Assembly (NCBI GenBank): GCA_035998445.1
Contig: DASYHQ010000018.1
Location: 496,001-560,000 of the forward strand
DNA length: 64,000 nt
Direction: 5' to 3'
Source: Tepidisphaeraceae bacterium
Lineage (GTDB): Bacteria; Planctomycetota; Phycisphaerae; Tepidisphaerales; Tepidisphaeraceae
The notes beneath the pieces are model-generated. The model was not told the DNA's origin and searched no databases. It saw only the letters and a list, made by a program, of their open reading frames with translations. Positions 35,179-44,534 of the stretch are shown in pieces. Both the position numbers and the translations under genes were made by a program. The stretch's first letter is position 1, and every line of letters begins with the position of its first letter.

Positions 35179-36075
35179 ATGCACACCCCATCCGCCGAGC
35201 GATTCGCGGAGCAACAAGGATGGCGGCGGCGGTTCGTGCGGACGAACGCGGTAGCGCTGCACTGCGTGGAGGCGGGCGACCCGATTGCGCAGCGCGTCGT
35301 GGTGCTGCTGCATGGATTTCCCGAGTTCTGGTACGCCTGGCGGCGGCAAATCCAACCACTGGCGGACGCTGGGCTGCGGGTGCTTGCCCCAGACCTCCGC
35401 GGCTACAACCTGTCCGACAAGCCACCCCGTGTGCGGGACTATACGATCGCGCAGCTGGTCGGCGACATCGCCGGACTGATCCGTAACACCGGCGGTTCGC
35501 GCGTCACCCTCGTCGGCCACGACTGGGGCGGCATCATCGCCTGGCACGTCGCGATGCGGCACCCGCAGTTGCTGCATCGACTCGCGATCCTGAACGCCCC
35601 CCACCCTACCGCCTTCCAACGGGAACTGCGCCAGCGGCCGAGCCAGTGGCTGCGGTCGGCGTACGTGCTGTTCTTTCAACTGCCATGGCTGCCGGAGGCG
35701 CTGCTGCGCGCCGGTGACTGGCACGTGCTCCGCCGAATGCTGCGGGTTGATCCAGTCGTGCCTTATGCCTTCCGCCGGCAGGATGTGACCCGCTACGTCA
35801 CCGCCTTCGCCCGGCCGCGGGCACTGGCATCGACGCTGAACTACTACCGTGCCCTGTCGCGCAAGCCCGATGAAATGTTTCGCGCCCAGCGAATCGACGT
35901 GCCCACTCTGGTGCTATGGGGCGAGCAGGATCGGTATTTGAATTCGTCGCTGACGGACGACCTGTATCTATGGGTCCCCAGCGTTCGCATGGAACGGCTG
36001 CCCGACGCCTCGCACTGGCTTCACCACGAACGGCCAGCCCGTGTGACGGCGCGGCTGCTTGAATGGATGCAGTAA
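35179..36075 (+). CDS. Alpha/beta hydrolase, epoxide-hydrolase-like
   Basis: 298 residues. The oxyanion motif HGFPEFWYAW near 44, the nucleophile elbow GHDWGGIIA with Asp near 114, and a C-terminal catalytic His in ASHWLHHE near 280 are typical of epoxide hydrolases and dehalogenases. An acid residue near LWGEQDRYL completes the triad. The cap helix region spans about 145-220. No signal peptide. The substrate is unknown. The ATG at 35179 is 18 bp after the LURP-one gene, so co-transcription is likely. Confidence 0.88.
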   Translation: MHTPSAERFAEQQGWRRRFVRTNAVALHCVEAGDPIAQRVVVLLHGFPEFWYAWRRQIQPLADAGLRVLAPDLRGYNLSDKPPRVRDYTIAQLVGDIAGLIRNTGGSRVTLVGHDWGGIIAWHVAMRHPQLLHRLAILNAPHPTAFQRELRQRPSQWLRSAYVLFFQLPWLPEALLRAGDWHVLRRMLRVDPVVPYAFRRQDVTRYVTAFARPRALASTLNYYRALSRKPDEMFRAQRIDVPTLVLWGEQDRYLNSSLTDDLYLWVPSVRMERLPDASHWLHHERPARVTARLLEWMQ

Positions 36076-36117
36076 GGCGCACAAGCTGCGCCACCGACGC
36101 GTCGCGGCGTCGATCCG

Positions 36118-36258
36118 ACCGTGGCATGGGCGTCCCGCCCATGCCTGTGGATTGGAATGCAAGATTGAATTACGGCCGGGCTGCGCCGACCAGGCGGCAG
36201 CCACCAATTCTAGCTTTTGACCTTACCGCATGCATGGGCGAGACGCCCATGCCACGGT
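36118..36258. repeat. Family A REPIN-like pair, copy 4
   Basis: Units CATGGGCGTCCCGCCCATG and CATGGGCGAGACGCCCATG, inverted, flanked by CCGTGG and CCACGG. The outer right flank reads GGAGCGGACGCGGCACTGG and then CTTCAACACCTTCTCAGG, the outer arm shared with copies 7 and 12. Confidence 0.9.
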
Positions 36259-36411
36259 AGGAGCGGACGCGGCACTGGTCTTCAACACCTTCTCAGGTAC
36301 TCCGGAAGATCTCTTCTGTCCCGAAGCGGAATACTGGGGGAGATCCTTCCGAGTACCTCAGGATGACGAGGCTAGAAGCTGTTGCGCTGAAGTACATCGT
36401 CCCGGAAAAGA

Positions 36412-36446
36412 AAGTAGGGCAGGCACGGAGGCCTGCCCCTACAGAA
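36412..36446. repeat. Single family-B-like hairpin
   Basis: GTAGGGCAGGC and GCCTGCCCCTAC flank a short loop, and CAGAAG follows, the same terminus as the composite elements. It lies just beyond the purA stop on that gene's 3' side, and could serve as its transcript end. Confidence 0.6.
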
Positions 36447-36467
36447 GCTATTGGAAGTCGAGAATGT

Positions 36468-37763
36468 TTACCGCATGATCGTCGCCGAGCGCTCGGCGCC
36501 GACGCTGACCATCTTGATCGGCGCCCCCACGAGCGTCTCCAACCGCTTCACATACGTCTGGGCCTCAGGCGGCAGTTCCTCCCACCGGCGGCAGCCGCTG
36601 ATGTTGCCGCGCCAGCCGGGCAGGGTTTCGTAGATCGGTTCGACTTCCGCCAGCGTGTCCATGTCGGCGCGGAAGTAGTCCAACCGCTGGCCGCGGCACT
36701 TGTAGCCGGTGCAGATTTGCAGGTGATCGAGGCCGCTGAGCACGTCCAACAGCGTTAACGCGATGTGCGTGACGCCGCAGAGGTCGACGCTGTACTTCAC
36801 CGCCATCGCGTCGAACCAACCGCAACGCCGCGGGCGGCGGGTGGTCGTGCCGTACTCGTTGCCGCGCTCGCGGATGTAGTTGCCTGTGTCATTGGCCTGT
36901 TCCGTCGGGAACGGCCCGCCACCCACACGCGTGCTGTAGGCCTTCATGATGCCGTAGAAGTTCTGCACGGTCTTCGGTGGCGCGCCGCTGCCGGTGTACA
37001 GGCCCAGCGCACTGCACGAACTGCTGGTAACGTACGGGTACGTACCGTGATCGATGTCCAGCAGCACGGCGTGGGCGCCTTCGAACACGATGCGCTTGCC
37101 CGCCTTGGCGTACTGTTGCAGCAGGTGACCGACGTCGTCCACGTACGGCAGCAACCGCCGGCCGTAGTCGCGGTAGGTCTCGAAGATTTCCTGCCACTTC
37201 AACGGTGGCGCGTCGTACAGCACCTTGAGCACCTTGTTGCGCTCGTCGACGACGCGGTTCACCCGCTCCTTCAGCTGTTCCTCATGCTGAAGATCAGCCA
37301 CGCGGATCGCGGTAGCACGTTGCATTTTGTCGGCGTAGGTCGGGCCAATGCCGCGCTTTGTGGTGCCAATGCCCTTGTCCCCGGCGGCGCCTTCGCGGGC
37401 AGCGTCCTCGGCCATGTGGTAGGGCATGACCAGGTGCGCCTTGTAGCTGATCTTCAGCGTGTCGGGCGTGATGACGATGCCGCGGCCGGTGAACTCGTCG
37501 ATCTCGCGCAGCAGCACCGCGGGGTCCAAAACCACACCGTTACCGACGAGGTTGATCACGCCCGGACGGAAGATGCCGACCGGCAGCAGGTGGGTGGCGT
37601 ACTTCTCGTTGCCGATGCGCACGGTGTGCCCGGCGTTGGCCCCGCCGCAATAGCGGACGACGACCTCGGCGTTCTCGGTGAGGAAATCGACGATCTTCCC
37701 CTTGCCCTCGTCGCCCCACTGCAAGCCGACGACGCAGGTATTGCCTTCCAATTGCGGTGTCAC
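36468..37763 (-). CDS. purA: Adenylosuccinate synthetase
   Basis: 431 residues, normal length. The GTP-dependent first step from IMP to AMP. GLQWGDEGKGKIVDFL near 13 (P-loop and catalytic Asp), NAGHTV near 43, KRGIGPTYADK near 142, and the C-terminal GTP-binding LTLLDVLSGLDHLQICTGY are present. The start is a GTG at 37763 (VTPQLEGNTCVVG), with AAAGGCAG 6 bases before it; no ATG nearby gives the family N-terminus. Upstream in-frame codons are unlike PurA. It is divergent from the 102-residue gene at 38002. Confidence 0.95.
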   Translation of the reverse strand: MTPQLEGNTCVVGLQWGDEGKGKIVDFLTENAEVVVRYCGGANAGHTVRIGNEKYATHLLPVGIFRPGVINLVGNGVVLDPAVLLREIDEFTGRGIVITPDTLKISYKAHLVMPYHMAEDAAREGAAGDKGIGTTKRGIGPTYADKMQRATAIRVADLQHEEQLKERVNRVVDERNKVLKVLYDAPPLKWQEIFETYRDYGRRLLPYVDDVGHLLQQYAKAGKRIVFEGAHAVLLDIDHGTYPYVTSSSCSALGLYTGSGAPPKTVQNFYGIMKAYSTRVGGGPFPTEQANDTGNYIRERGNEYGTTTRRPRRCGWFDAMAVKYSVDLCGVTHIALTLLDVLSGLDHLQICTGYKCRGQRLDYFRADMDTLAEVEPIYETLPGWRGNISGCRRWEELPPEAQTYVKRLETLVGAPIKMVSVGAERSATIMR

Positions 37764-38001
37764 GGAGCTGCCTTTCAGGTGTGTGCGGGTCAAAGGGTGG
37801 AGCGTATTTTGATGCCGCAAGGGTGTCAAGAAGGGGGAAGGAAAGTGGTTAGCCGCCCGTGGGCAGTCGGTAGTGGAACGGGCACACCGTTCCCGTCCTA
37901 ACGGCCCCCTCTCCACTGTCCACAGCCCACTCCTCCCTGCCCTTGCTGTTTTTCGCTGCGTCGCTATACTTTCCCCTCCCTTTGATCGACGGAGTAAGTT
38001 T

Positions 38002-38310
38002 ATGGCAATCGAAGCAACCCCCGGCCAGACGGTTCGGGTAACCATCAGCAAGCACGTGAAGCGCGACGCGGCCCGCAAGACGCTCGAGCGCCTGTTCATG
38101 CAGGACCGCGCCGTGGCCCGCCCCCTGGAAGTGCGCAGCAAGAACTTCAAGGAACTGCCGAAGCGTCGCGGTGGCCAGATCTGGACGAAGCGTCCGAACA
38201 AGATCCACCCGATCCTCAGCCAAGGCGCCGCCGCCACGATCCTCGCGACCCCGCAGAGCATCAAGGACCTGGGCAGCGTTGAGGACTTCGTCCAAGTGAC
38301 GTCGGCCTAA
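38002..38310 (+). CDS. Small conserved-looking basic protein of unknown function
   Basis: 102 residues, with many Lys/Arg, starting MAIEATPGQTVRVTISKHVK. GGAG lies 7 bases before the ATG at 38002. No membrane segment or cysteine. The central part (KNFKELPKRRGGQIWTKRPN) is very basic, which suggests nucleic-acid or ribosome contact, but that is inference. It stands as a single gene with its own hairpin terminator, a sign of good expression. I do not recognise the family. Confidence 0.8.
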   Translation: MAIEATPGQTVRVTISKHVKRDAARKTLERLFMQDRAVARPLEVRSKNFKELPKRRGGQIWTKRPNKIHPILSQGAAATILATPQSIKDLGSVEDFVQVTSA

Positions 38311-38345
38311 GTTCTGGCCAGCTAGTCATTTAAAACGATTCAACC

Positions 38346-38379
38346 GGGGACGTAAGCCATTGGCTTGCGTCCCCGCTTT
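38346..38379 (+). terminator. Terminator-like hairpin
   Basis: A 13-bp stem (GGGGACGTAAGCC with GGCTTGCGTCCCC, one G-T pair) and a 3-base loop, followed only by GCTTTG. Strong stem, weak T tract. It separates the small basic protein from argJ. Confidence 0.65.
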
Positions 38380-38409
38380 GCATGGTTCACCCGCCTCGGA
38401 GATTCGATC

Positions 38410-39684
38410 ATGGCCGACCTTCACCTTCTGTCACCGAAGGGCTTTCGGGCCGCCGGTGTGTACGCGGGAATTAAGCGGAAGCAGACGCCGGACGTCGGCC
38501 TGCTGATCGCCGATGCCCCAGCGGCCGCGGCGGCGGTCTTCACCACCAATAAGGTCTTTGCCGCCCCGGTGAAGATCGGGCGCCAGCACGTGGCCGGGGG
38601 TCGCTTGCGCGGCGTGGTCATCAACAGTGGCAACGCCAACGCTTGCACGGGTCGACAAGGGGAGCGGGATGCGCTGGCGATGTGTCGGCAGGCGGCAGCA
38701 TTAGTCGGGTGCGAACCGACCGAACTGCTGCCGTCGTCCACCGGCATCATCGGTCACATGCTGCCGATGGAGAAGGTGTCGGCGGGCATCGCCGACGTGG
38801 CAACCAAGCTCGGCGATAGCCAGCAGCATGCGCTCGATTTCGCCGCAGCCATTTTGACTACCGATACCAAGCGCAAGGCTGCGGCTACGACTGTGAAGAT
38901 CGGCCGGCAGACGATCACCCTTGCGGGCGTCTGCAAGGGGGCCGGAATGATCGGCCCACGCATGGCGCCGGCCACGGCAGCGGAGATGCGCGGCAACAGC
39001 CCGCTCGGCCCGACGCGCACGCGCAACCTGAAGGGCCGGCACGCGACGATGCTCGCCTATCTCACGACCGATGCGAAAATCGCGCCGCGGCTGCTGCAAA
39101 CGCTGATGACCGGTGCCAGCGACGTTAGCTTTAACGCCGTCACGATCGACGACCACACCAGCACTAACGACACTGCCCTGCTGCTCGCCAGCGGTGCCAG
39201 TGGCACATCGATCGCGTCGCCCGCGGACGTGAAGAAGTTCCAAGCCGCGCTGCTGGAGGTGACGCAGTCGCTCGCTTACCAGATCGCCGCGGATGGTGAG
39301 GGCGCGACGAAGGTGGTCGTCATCCGCATCAGCAAGGCTGCGAACGAAGCCGCCGCCAAGACGATCGCCCGCGCGATCGCCAACAGCCCGCTGGTGAAGT
39401 GCGCGATGCACGGCAACGACCCCAACTGGGGCCGCATCGTCAGCGCCGCCGGTTTGTGCGGCGCGCCGTTCGACCCGGACAAGAGCCTGCTGAAGCTGCA
39501 GGGCACGACGGTCTTCAAGGGCGGCCGCCCCATCCCATTCAACGACGCCGCCGTTAGCAAATCCTTGGCAGTCGCAGAGGTGACGATCGACCTCTCCTGC
39601 GGCCTGGGCACCGCCGAGACGACGCTGTGGACGTGCGATCTGTCGAAGGAATACGTGACGATCAACGCCGACTATCACACGTGA
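38410..39684 (+). CDS. argJ: Bifunctional ornithine acetyltransferase / N-acetylglutamate synthase, with an insertion
   Basis: 424 residues, against a usual 390-410. Arginine pathway; recycles or makes the acetyl group. The precursor self-cleaves before Thr in an A-TML motif. Here the conserved KGxGMIxPxMATML block is split: KGAGMIGPRMA, then 26 extra residues (about 188-213), then TMLAYLTTDA. All flanking motifs (STGIIG, DDHTSTNDTALLLASG, HGNDPNWGRI) are intact. The ATG at 38410 gives the family start; no strong Shine-Dalgarno. argC lies 13 kb away. Confidence 0.93.
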   Translation: MADLHLLSPKGFRAAGVYAGIKRKQTPDVGLLIADAPAAAAAVFTTNKVFAAPVKIGRQHVAGGRLRGVVINSGNANACTGRQGERDALAMCRQAAALVGCEPTELLPSSTGIIGHMLPMEKVSAGIADVATKLGDSQQHALDFAAAILTTDTKRKAAATTVKIGRQTITLAGVCKGAGMIGPRMAPATAAEMRGNSPLGPTRTRNLKGRHATMLAYLTTDAKIAPRLLQTLMTGASDVSFNAVTIDDHTSTNDTALLLASGASGTSIASPADVKKFQAALLEVTQSLAYQIAADGEGATKVVVIRISKAANEAAAKTIARAIANSPLVKCAMHGNDPNWGRIVSAAGLCGAPFDPDKSLLKLQGTTVFKGGRPIPFNDAAVSKSLAVAEVTIDLSCGLGTAETTLWTCDLSKEYVTINADYHT

Positions 39685-39696
39685 TCCCCTCCCGTA

Positions 39697-39893
39697 CCAC
39701 GGGCGGCCCGCCCGTGTTCTTCGCGTGACCGTGGCATGGGCGTCTCGCCCCTGCGTGTGGCTGGGACGAGTATATTGATTTGTGGCGGACGACTTCGACG
39801 AAAACGGTCTGCAACAAACAACATCTTCCAGCCTCACCACCGTCCTGGGCGAGACGCCCATGCGACGTGCGGACATGGGCGGGCCGCCCGTGG
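39697..39893. repeat. Family A copy 5 between two GGGCGGGCCGCCCG hairpins
   Basis: GTACCACGGGCGGCCCGCCC (39697) and its inverse GGGCGGGCCGCCCGTGGTAC (near 39875) flank a family A pair (39728-39868) whose units are CATGGGCGTCTCGCCCCTG and CTGGGCGAGACGCCCATG. A nested inverted repeat with two hairpin types. It fills the argJ gap. Confidence 0.8.
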
Positions 39894-39937
39894 TACGGCG
39901 AGCCCTCGGCCGTGCGAATCTGATACAATCCCAACCG

Positions 39938-41431
39938 ATGACGTCGCCGGAACCAACCGTGCCGTACCCGCCACCGTTCTGGTGGACGAAGCGGCTGGCG
40001 GTCGCGGCGGTCGTGATCTTGATCGCGATCGGCATCACCCGCTACTGGTGGGGCCGCGTCGCCGAGCGGCGGTTCAACGAGATGGTGGCCGCCGCCCACG
40101 CGCGCGGCGAGCCAATCTTGGTCGACGATTTCCAATTGCCCGCAGTGCCGGACGAGCGCAACGCCGCCTTCTACTTCAGGCGCGCCGCAGCGGCCACGAG
40201 TACGACGGTCGACTCGCCATCGATGAGCGCTCTCGAGTTCCCCGACTACCTCCCCTACCGCGACGTCTGGCACACGATGGCCGACAAGGCGATCGCCGCC
40301 AACGCCGCGGTTTATCCCGATTTGCGCCGCGGGCGCGAGTTGCGCGAGTTCGACTGGGGCGTGAAGTGGGCGACGCCGATGATCAATGGCGTGATGGGGT
40401 TTGGATTTAACGACAAGCGGCACTTGGCAAACCTGGCCGGCGACACGGCACTGCGGAAGCATTTCCTCGGCGATGATGCGGAGGGCCTGGAACTGGTTGC
40501 CGATACGCTCGCGTTGAGCAACGCCGTCGCGCAGCCCCCTACGCTGGTCAACTATCTGGTCGGCGTGGGCATCGAAGCGCTTGCGGTCGATCGGGTGCAG
40601 AAGATGGCTGGCGGGCTGACGGTCGCCGGGGCCGCTCACCCCTCCACTCTTCCCTCCGCGCGTCCCGCGACCCGACAGCAAGTGCAGGCGATGATCGCCG
40701 ACTTGCTGAACGATGCCGCCTCGGTTGGCACGAAGCGCAACGGCTTCATCGGTGAACGTGCGATGCAGGTCGATTCGATCCTCTTGCTCAGCAGCGAATC
40801 GATGTTGCTACGCCCAATGTATGTTCTGGATGCGGAATGGACCGGCCGGAAGAACGACCGCTATATCAAAGCCACCGCCGCGACCCATTGGACCGCGGCG
40901 AAGAACATCATGGGGATCGAGCGGCCCCGCGATCCGTTTGATCTGTCGCGCGTCGCCAGCAACATGTTCAGCGGACCGTTGGATCGCGCAGTACTGACAG
41001 GCTTTCGCGTTCTCGTCGATCGCAGGATCGCTGCAATTGCCCTGGCGATGCGTTTGTACTGGCTGGACCACGGGCGGTATCCCGACACGCTCGACGCGCT
41101 GGTACCCGCGTACCTGCCAGCGGTGCCGATCGATCCGTTTTCACCCGCAGGCGAACCGTTCCAGTACATCCTCGCGGCCAACGGCACGCGTCCGATCGCT
41201 TATAGCGTGGGCGAGAACGGCATCGACGACACGCCCGACGAATCGGTCCTGCCACCGTTCACCGCCTGGGGTTGGCAATCCACCAACCTTGCGTTCAACG
41301 CCCCGCGGAACCGGAAGCCGTTCGACCAGTACCGCGATTTGTCACGATGGATGCCCGCGACGCCTCCGCCAAACTACCTGCCACCGGCAGAATTGAAAGA
41401 CCCAGAAATGGGTATAAACGTGTCTGACTAG
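39938..41431 (+). CDS. Membrane-anchored protein with pseudopilin-like tail
   Basis: 497 residues. A single N-terminal membrane segment (about 18-38) follows a short Pro-rich leader and precedes WWGRVAERRFNE. The long middle part is not recognisable. The C-terminal stretch (about 355-440) reads like the tail of planctomycete pseudopilin-related proteins: AIALAMRLYWLDHGRYPDT, VPAYLPAVPIDPFSPAG and YSVGENGIDDT. Probably an extracytoplasmic protein held at the inner membrane; function unknown. TACAAT lies 13 bases before the ATG at 39938. The longer upstream frame is repeat DNA. Confidence 0.7.
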   Translation: MTSPEPTVPYPPPFWWTKRLAVAAVVILIAIGITRYWWGRVAERRFNEMVAAAHARGEPILVDDFQLPAVPDERNAAFYFRRAAAATSTTVDSPSMSALEFPDYLPYRDVWHTMADKAIAANAAVYPDLRRGRELREFDWGVKWATPMINGVMGFGFNDKRHLANLAGDTALRKHFLGDDAEGLELVADTLALSNAVAQPPTLVNYLVGVGIEALAVDRVQKMAGGLTVAGAAHPSTLPSARPATRQQVQAMIADLLNDAASVGTKRNGFIGERAMQVDSILLLSSESMLLRPMYVLDAEWTGRKNDRYIKATAATHWTAAKNIMGIERPRDPFDLSRVASNMFSGPLDRAVLTGFRVLVDRRIAAIALAMRLYWLDHGRYPDTLDALVPAYLPAVPIDPFSPAGEPFQYILAANGTRPIAYSVGENGIDDTPDESVLPPFTAWGWQSTNLAFNAPRNRKPFDQYRDLSRWMPATPPPNYLPPAELKDPEMGINVSD

Positions 41432-41451
41432 CGAACGCTTCGGTGCGATCG

Positions 41452-42387
41452 CTATTTCAAGCTCGCGATCACCAGCTTGAAGAATCCCACCACCGCGGGC
41501 AGGACGATTAGCGACAGCACGGCGACCACGATCCACCCGGTTGGCAGGAACAGCCCCGCCAGCAGAAGCGCGCCGCCGGTGGGCTGCGTCGCCCAGCGCA
41601 GGATTCTCAACGTACCAAGCCACCATTTAAACAGGATCGCCACCAGCATCAACGCGCCCAGAACAGTGAGGAAGCCGATGACGGCTTGGAGGTCGCTGTT
41701 GAAGCTCTGCGGATCCATTGAGATCAACAGCAGTACGATCGCGAGGACCAATACGGGGAAGAAGAGTAGCGCCAGCGGCGCCGCCGCGTAGCAACTCAAA
41801 GCGACGGCGCGGTTCTGTTGTTGGACCGACAATCGATCTGGACGAAACAAGTAGCTGGCCACTCCCGTGCAGCCGATCAGCATCACCAGCACGTAGATCG
41901 GCGCCAGCAGCCACACCAGCCACCCCGCGGCGACCGGTAGAAGCAAGTCCATCCACGGCGACAACGTCTGCGAGGACGGGTTGCCGAATAGATCGATGTC
42001 GAAATCGATCTGGAACGGCGCGGACAACCGCTCGATCGCGTCCGCACCCCACCAGACAACGCCTACCGTCGACAGCAGAATCAGCAGGACCACCACCACC
42101 GTCAACGCGCGGAAACGTACGGCGTCGGCATACAGCACGGGCTTGGCCACCTCGCGACCCACTTCGGCTGGTCGGCGGACGACCATCCACACCGTACGCA
42201 CGTAGGCCCGCACTAAACCGGTCTCACGGCGGTGCGTCCACGGAATAAGTGAGATGCCCGACGTCGTGCGGTCGATCGGTTGGCCGCATTCGGGACAGCG
42301 GTCGCTCGTGGTGCCGCGGAGGTCGTAGCCGCAATGGGGACAGAGCAGGTCGAACTGGGTCGGAACGATCGGTGGCGACGTGCTCAT
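41452..42387 (-). CDS. Zinc-ribbon multi-pass membrane protein (YIP1-like)
   Basis: 311 residues. An N-terminal zinc ribbon (CPHCGYDLRGTTSDRCPECG, about 16-35) is followed by a cytoplasmic stretch and five to six membrane segments (about 92-115, 145-180, 196-225, 235-260, 270-305). This order, zinc ribbon plus YIP1-type membrane domain, recurs in Planctomycetota; function unknown. The start at 42387 is fixed by the ribbon. It is convergent with the gene at 39938, with only 20 bp between stops. Confidence 0.72.
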   Translation of the reverse strand: MSTSPPIVPTQFDLLCPHCGYDLRGTTSDRCPECGQPIDRTTSGISLIPWTHRRETGLVRAYVRTVWMVVRRPAEVGREVAKPVLYADAVRFRALTVVVVLLILLSTVGVVWWGADAIERLSAPFQIDFDIDLFGNPSSQTLSPWMDLLLPVAAGWLVWLLAPIYVLVMLIGCTGVASYLFRPDRLSVQQQNRAVALSCYAAAPLALLFFPVLVLAIVLLLISMDPQSFNSDLQAVIGFLTVLGALMLVAILFKWWLGTLRILRWATQPTGGALLLAGLFLPTGWIVVAVLSLIVLPAVVGFFKLVIASLK

Positions 42388-42446
42388 AAAGCGGTAGTGT
42401 CGCTGCGAGGATACCCGCGACGCAAGACGGGCGCGGGAGGACGTTG

Positions 42447-42625
42447 CCGTGACATGGCCGGATCGCCCAACCTTGTGATCGAAACGAAGATTTTGTTTGC
42501 TGCGGGCTTCGTCCTGAGTCAGCTGAACAAAAACTAGCTTTCCGTCCTACTGACGTGCATGGGCTAGACGCCCATGCCACGGCCAACGCGAAGATACGGG
42601 CGGGCCGCCCGTGGTACGGCGGGCG
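42447..42625. repeat. Degenerate family A copy 6 plus a GGGCGGGCCGCCCG hairpin
   Basis: The left unit is worn (GTGACATGGCCGGATCGCCC); the right unit is better kept (GCATGGGCTAGACGCCCATG, then CCACGG). A CGGGCGGGCCGCCCGTGG hairpin follows at 42596-42625. This copy shows how the elements decay in place. Confidence 0.65.
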
Positions 42626-42746
42626 CATGAAGAACGCTTGCGGCTTGGCGTCTCCGTCCCATCTAAGGGCCGAATAGACAACCAAACCGCAAGCGTTAGT
42701 TTGAACTGCGTTGCGCGTCATCGCGATGAACGATGAAGTGCGAAAT

Positions 42747-43025
42747 TTACTTCAGCAGATCGTCCAGCAGCTTGTCGACGGCGACGTCCATCTTCTCGGG
42801 CGTCTCATAGTTGCCTGCCGCGATGGCGGCCTTCATCTCGGCGACCTTATCGACGCGGATGTCATTCTGCTTGGCGGCCTTCAGCAGGCCCGACAGGCCC
42901 GACAGCTCCAACCGGTCCGTCGCCGGCTTGGGGGCGGCGGCGTCGGTGCCGATGGTTTTGCGGATGGGGTTGTTGGTGATCTGGTTGACCGGGTTGCTAC
43001 CGCCGAGACCGTTGATGCTGCTCAT
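42747..43025 (-). CDS. flgM: FlgM-type anti-sigma-28 factor
   Basis: 92 residues. The C-terminal sigma-28-binding half is clear: IRVDKVAEMKAAIAAGNY near 55 and KMDVAVDKLLDDLL near 77. The N-terminal half is Asn/Pro-rich and disordered as in FlgM. It normally holds FliA inactive until hook completion and is then exported. GGTGGAGC lies 8 bases before the ATG at 43025. No other flagellar gene is in the window. A poorly matching sigma-28-like motif lies at about 43145-43175 on the minus strand. Confidence 0.82.
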   Translation of the reverse strand: MSSINGLGGSNPVNQITNNPIRKTIGTDAAAPKPATDRLELSGLSGLLKAAKQNDIRVDKVAEMKAAIAAGNYETPEKMDVAVDKLLDDLLK

Positions 43026-43388
43026 GATCTAATGCTCCACCGGCCCTTGGCGAGGGCCGTCACTACGACTTCCGGGCTGGCGATTCCATCGCCGCTCGCC
43101 CCACTGTCCCGGCCGCCACCAGGTCAGGTCGAACGCGCTGTTTCGACACTTTTACTATCGACGCACACTTTGCCGAATCTTGAACGACATGAATGGGGCT
43201 AAAAAATTCGTAACTGCCTCCGATTACACGTCTTGCGAGACTAGAAGCATTGAACCGCGCAAAAACTTCTCAAGTGACCGCGATTTCTGCCGACATCCAT
43301 TTACCCCATCTTACCATAATCGCACTTCGCGTCACAAAGGATTTACGTCACCGTCGGCGATCAGATTCCTATCGGACGTGTGATGTCC
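43026..43388. other. flgM/FAD-gene gap, no gene recognised
   Basis: 363 bp of lower GC than its surroundings. It should hold the flgM promoter on the minus strand. No repeat family and no credible ORF were seen. Confidence 0.5.
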
Positions 43389-44534
43389 TCAACGTACGAC
43401 ATTTCGTCCAGCCAAGATCGCTTCAACCAGACGGGCCGTCATGGCGGGGTTTCGGTAAATCATGGGCAGCAGGAAGCGCAAATTCTGCTGGGGACCCTGC
43501 AGGTAAAGCCCGAGGTTGGTCCGCCAGCAAGCACGGTAACGGTCGAGCGCATCCTGCAGCAATGGTTGGCCCAAAGCCTCTGTGAGCACCTCGGCGGCGT
43601 GGGCGGCGGACCAACAGCACGGATAGGCCTCTTCCAGGCACGCGCTGACAAATCCGCCGGCGGGGCCGATCAACAGGGTGCGGTCGGCGACGCTGTCGTG
43701 CGACAGCGCCCCGGTGACGGGCATCAAGGACGACGCGATCACCGCGGCCGCTGGATCGATGGCGTCCAGCACCTGATGGTCCGCCAGCACGCGGCTCCAT
43801 TCGTGTACGCTCGGACTCGGGCTGCGCTCGGGCGCTTCCGGCGGTTGTTCGACGATCAGGTGATACGCGTCGTCCGTCGACAGCAACCAGGCCCACTGCA
43901 GCGTGCCGTGCAAGTCGAGCGACATCGACACGATCGAACCCTCCGCATCACCGCTACTGCTACTGCCGCGCTTGCGCTTACGCGGCAGCTCGGCATAGCA
44001 CACCCGGCGTTGGACGCCCTGCTCCCAGTTGGCGGAAATGCCGAGGCATCGCTTGTCGCGCGCGGGCAGTTCGCCACCCACGACTAGCGCGCAGGCACGC
44101 TTGGCGACGCCGTCGATCGACAGTTGCACGCCCTGCGGATCCGGCCGATGCACCTCGAGCGTCGCGGGCGTCAGCAGTGTCACGCCCGCCTGCTCGGCGA
44201 GCTGGCGAACGGTCTGCGTGAGGTCGCCGATGCGCGCGACGTACGCGAGCGGTTCGTCGGCGACGTGCTGGCTCGACGTCGCCGGATCATCGCTCAGGAA
44301 CCGCATGCCGTGCACGGGCACGAGGGGTTGAGCATCGCGCCAGCGCGCTAGGGATTTATGCAGTTCAAAGAGCTTTGGATTAACGAGTACCGCGCGGTTC
44401 GGCGTGGCGTCGGTCGGAATGGTGACATGCTGCACGCGCGCGACGCCGCCCTGCTTCAACAGCAGCGCGGCGACGTAGGTGCAGGGATGGTCGCCGAGCA
44501 CCATCACGTCGCAATCGCGCGCGAGTTCCACCAT
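43389..44534 (-). CDS. FAD-dependent oxidoreductase (halogenase/geranylgeranyl-reductase-like)
   Basis: 381 residues from the ATG at 44534 (an in-frame ATG at 44561 is possible). The N-terminal Rossmann strand CDVMVLGDHPCTYVAALLL is a variant dinucleotide-binding motif (GxHxx in place of GxGxxG). The second FAD motif is well kept: LLIGPAGGFVSACLEEAYPC near 290, typical of the PHBH/halogenase-type flavoprotein fold. A Ser-rich basic insert (RKRKRGSSSSGD) lies near 195. The substrate is unknown. It stands alone and is divergent from the small lipoprotein gene. Confidence 0.75.
   Translation of the reverse strand: MVELARDCDVMVLGDHPCTYVAALLLKQGGVARVQHVTIPTDATPNRAVLVNPKLFELHKSLARWRDAQPLVPVHGMRFLSDDPATSSQHVADEPLAYVARIGDLTQTVRQLAEQAGVTLLTPATLEVHRPDPQGVQLSIDGVAKRACALVVGGELPARDKRCLGISANWEQGVQRRVCYAELPRKRKRGSSSSGDAEGSIVSMSLDLHGTLQWAWLLSTDDAYHLIVEQPPEAPERSPSPSVHEWSRVLADHQVLDAIDPAAAVIASSLMPVTGALSHDSVADRTLLIGPAGGFVSACLEEAYPCCWSAAHAAEVLTEALGQPLLQDALDRYRACWRTNLGLYLQGPQQNLRFLLPMIYRNPAMTARLVEAILAGRNVVR

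Noticed and set aside
38965-39050. The argJ insertion as another family A repeat
   Set aside because: Its DNA lacks the CATGGGCG hairpins and matches none of the repeat families seen here.
43145-43175. A sigma-28 promoter for flgM
   Set aside because: Only a partial match to both boxes and the spacing is off; left as a remark in the flgM entry.
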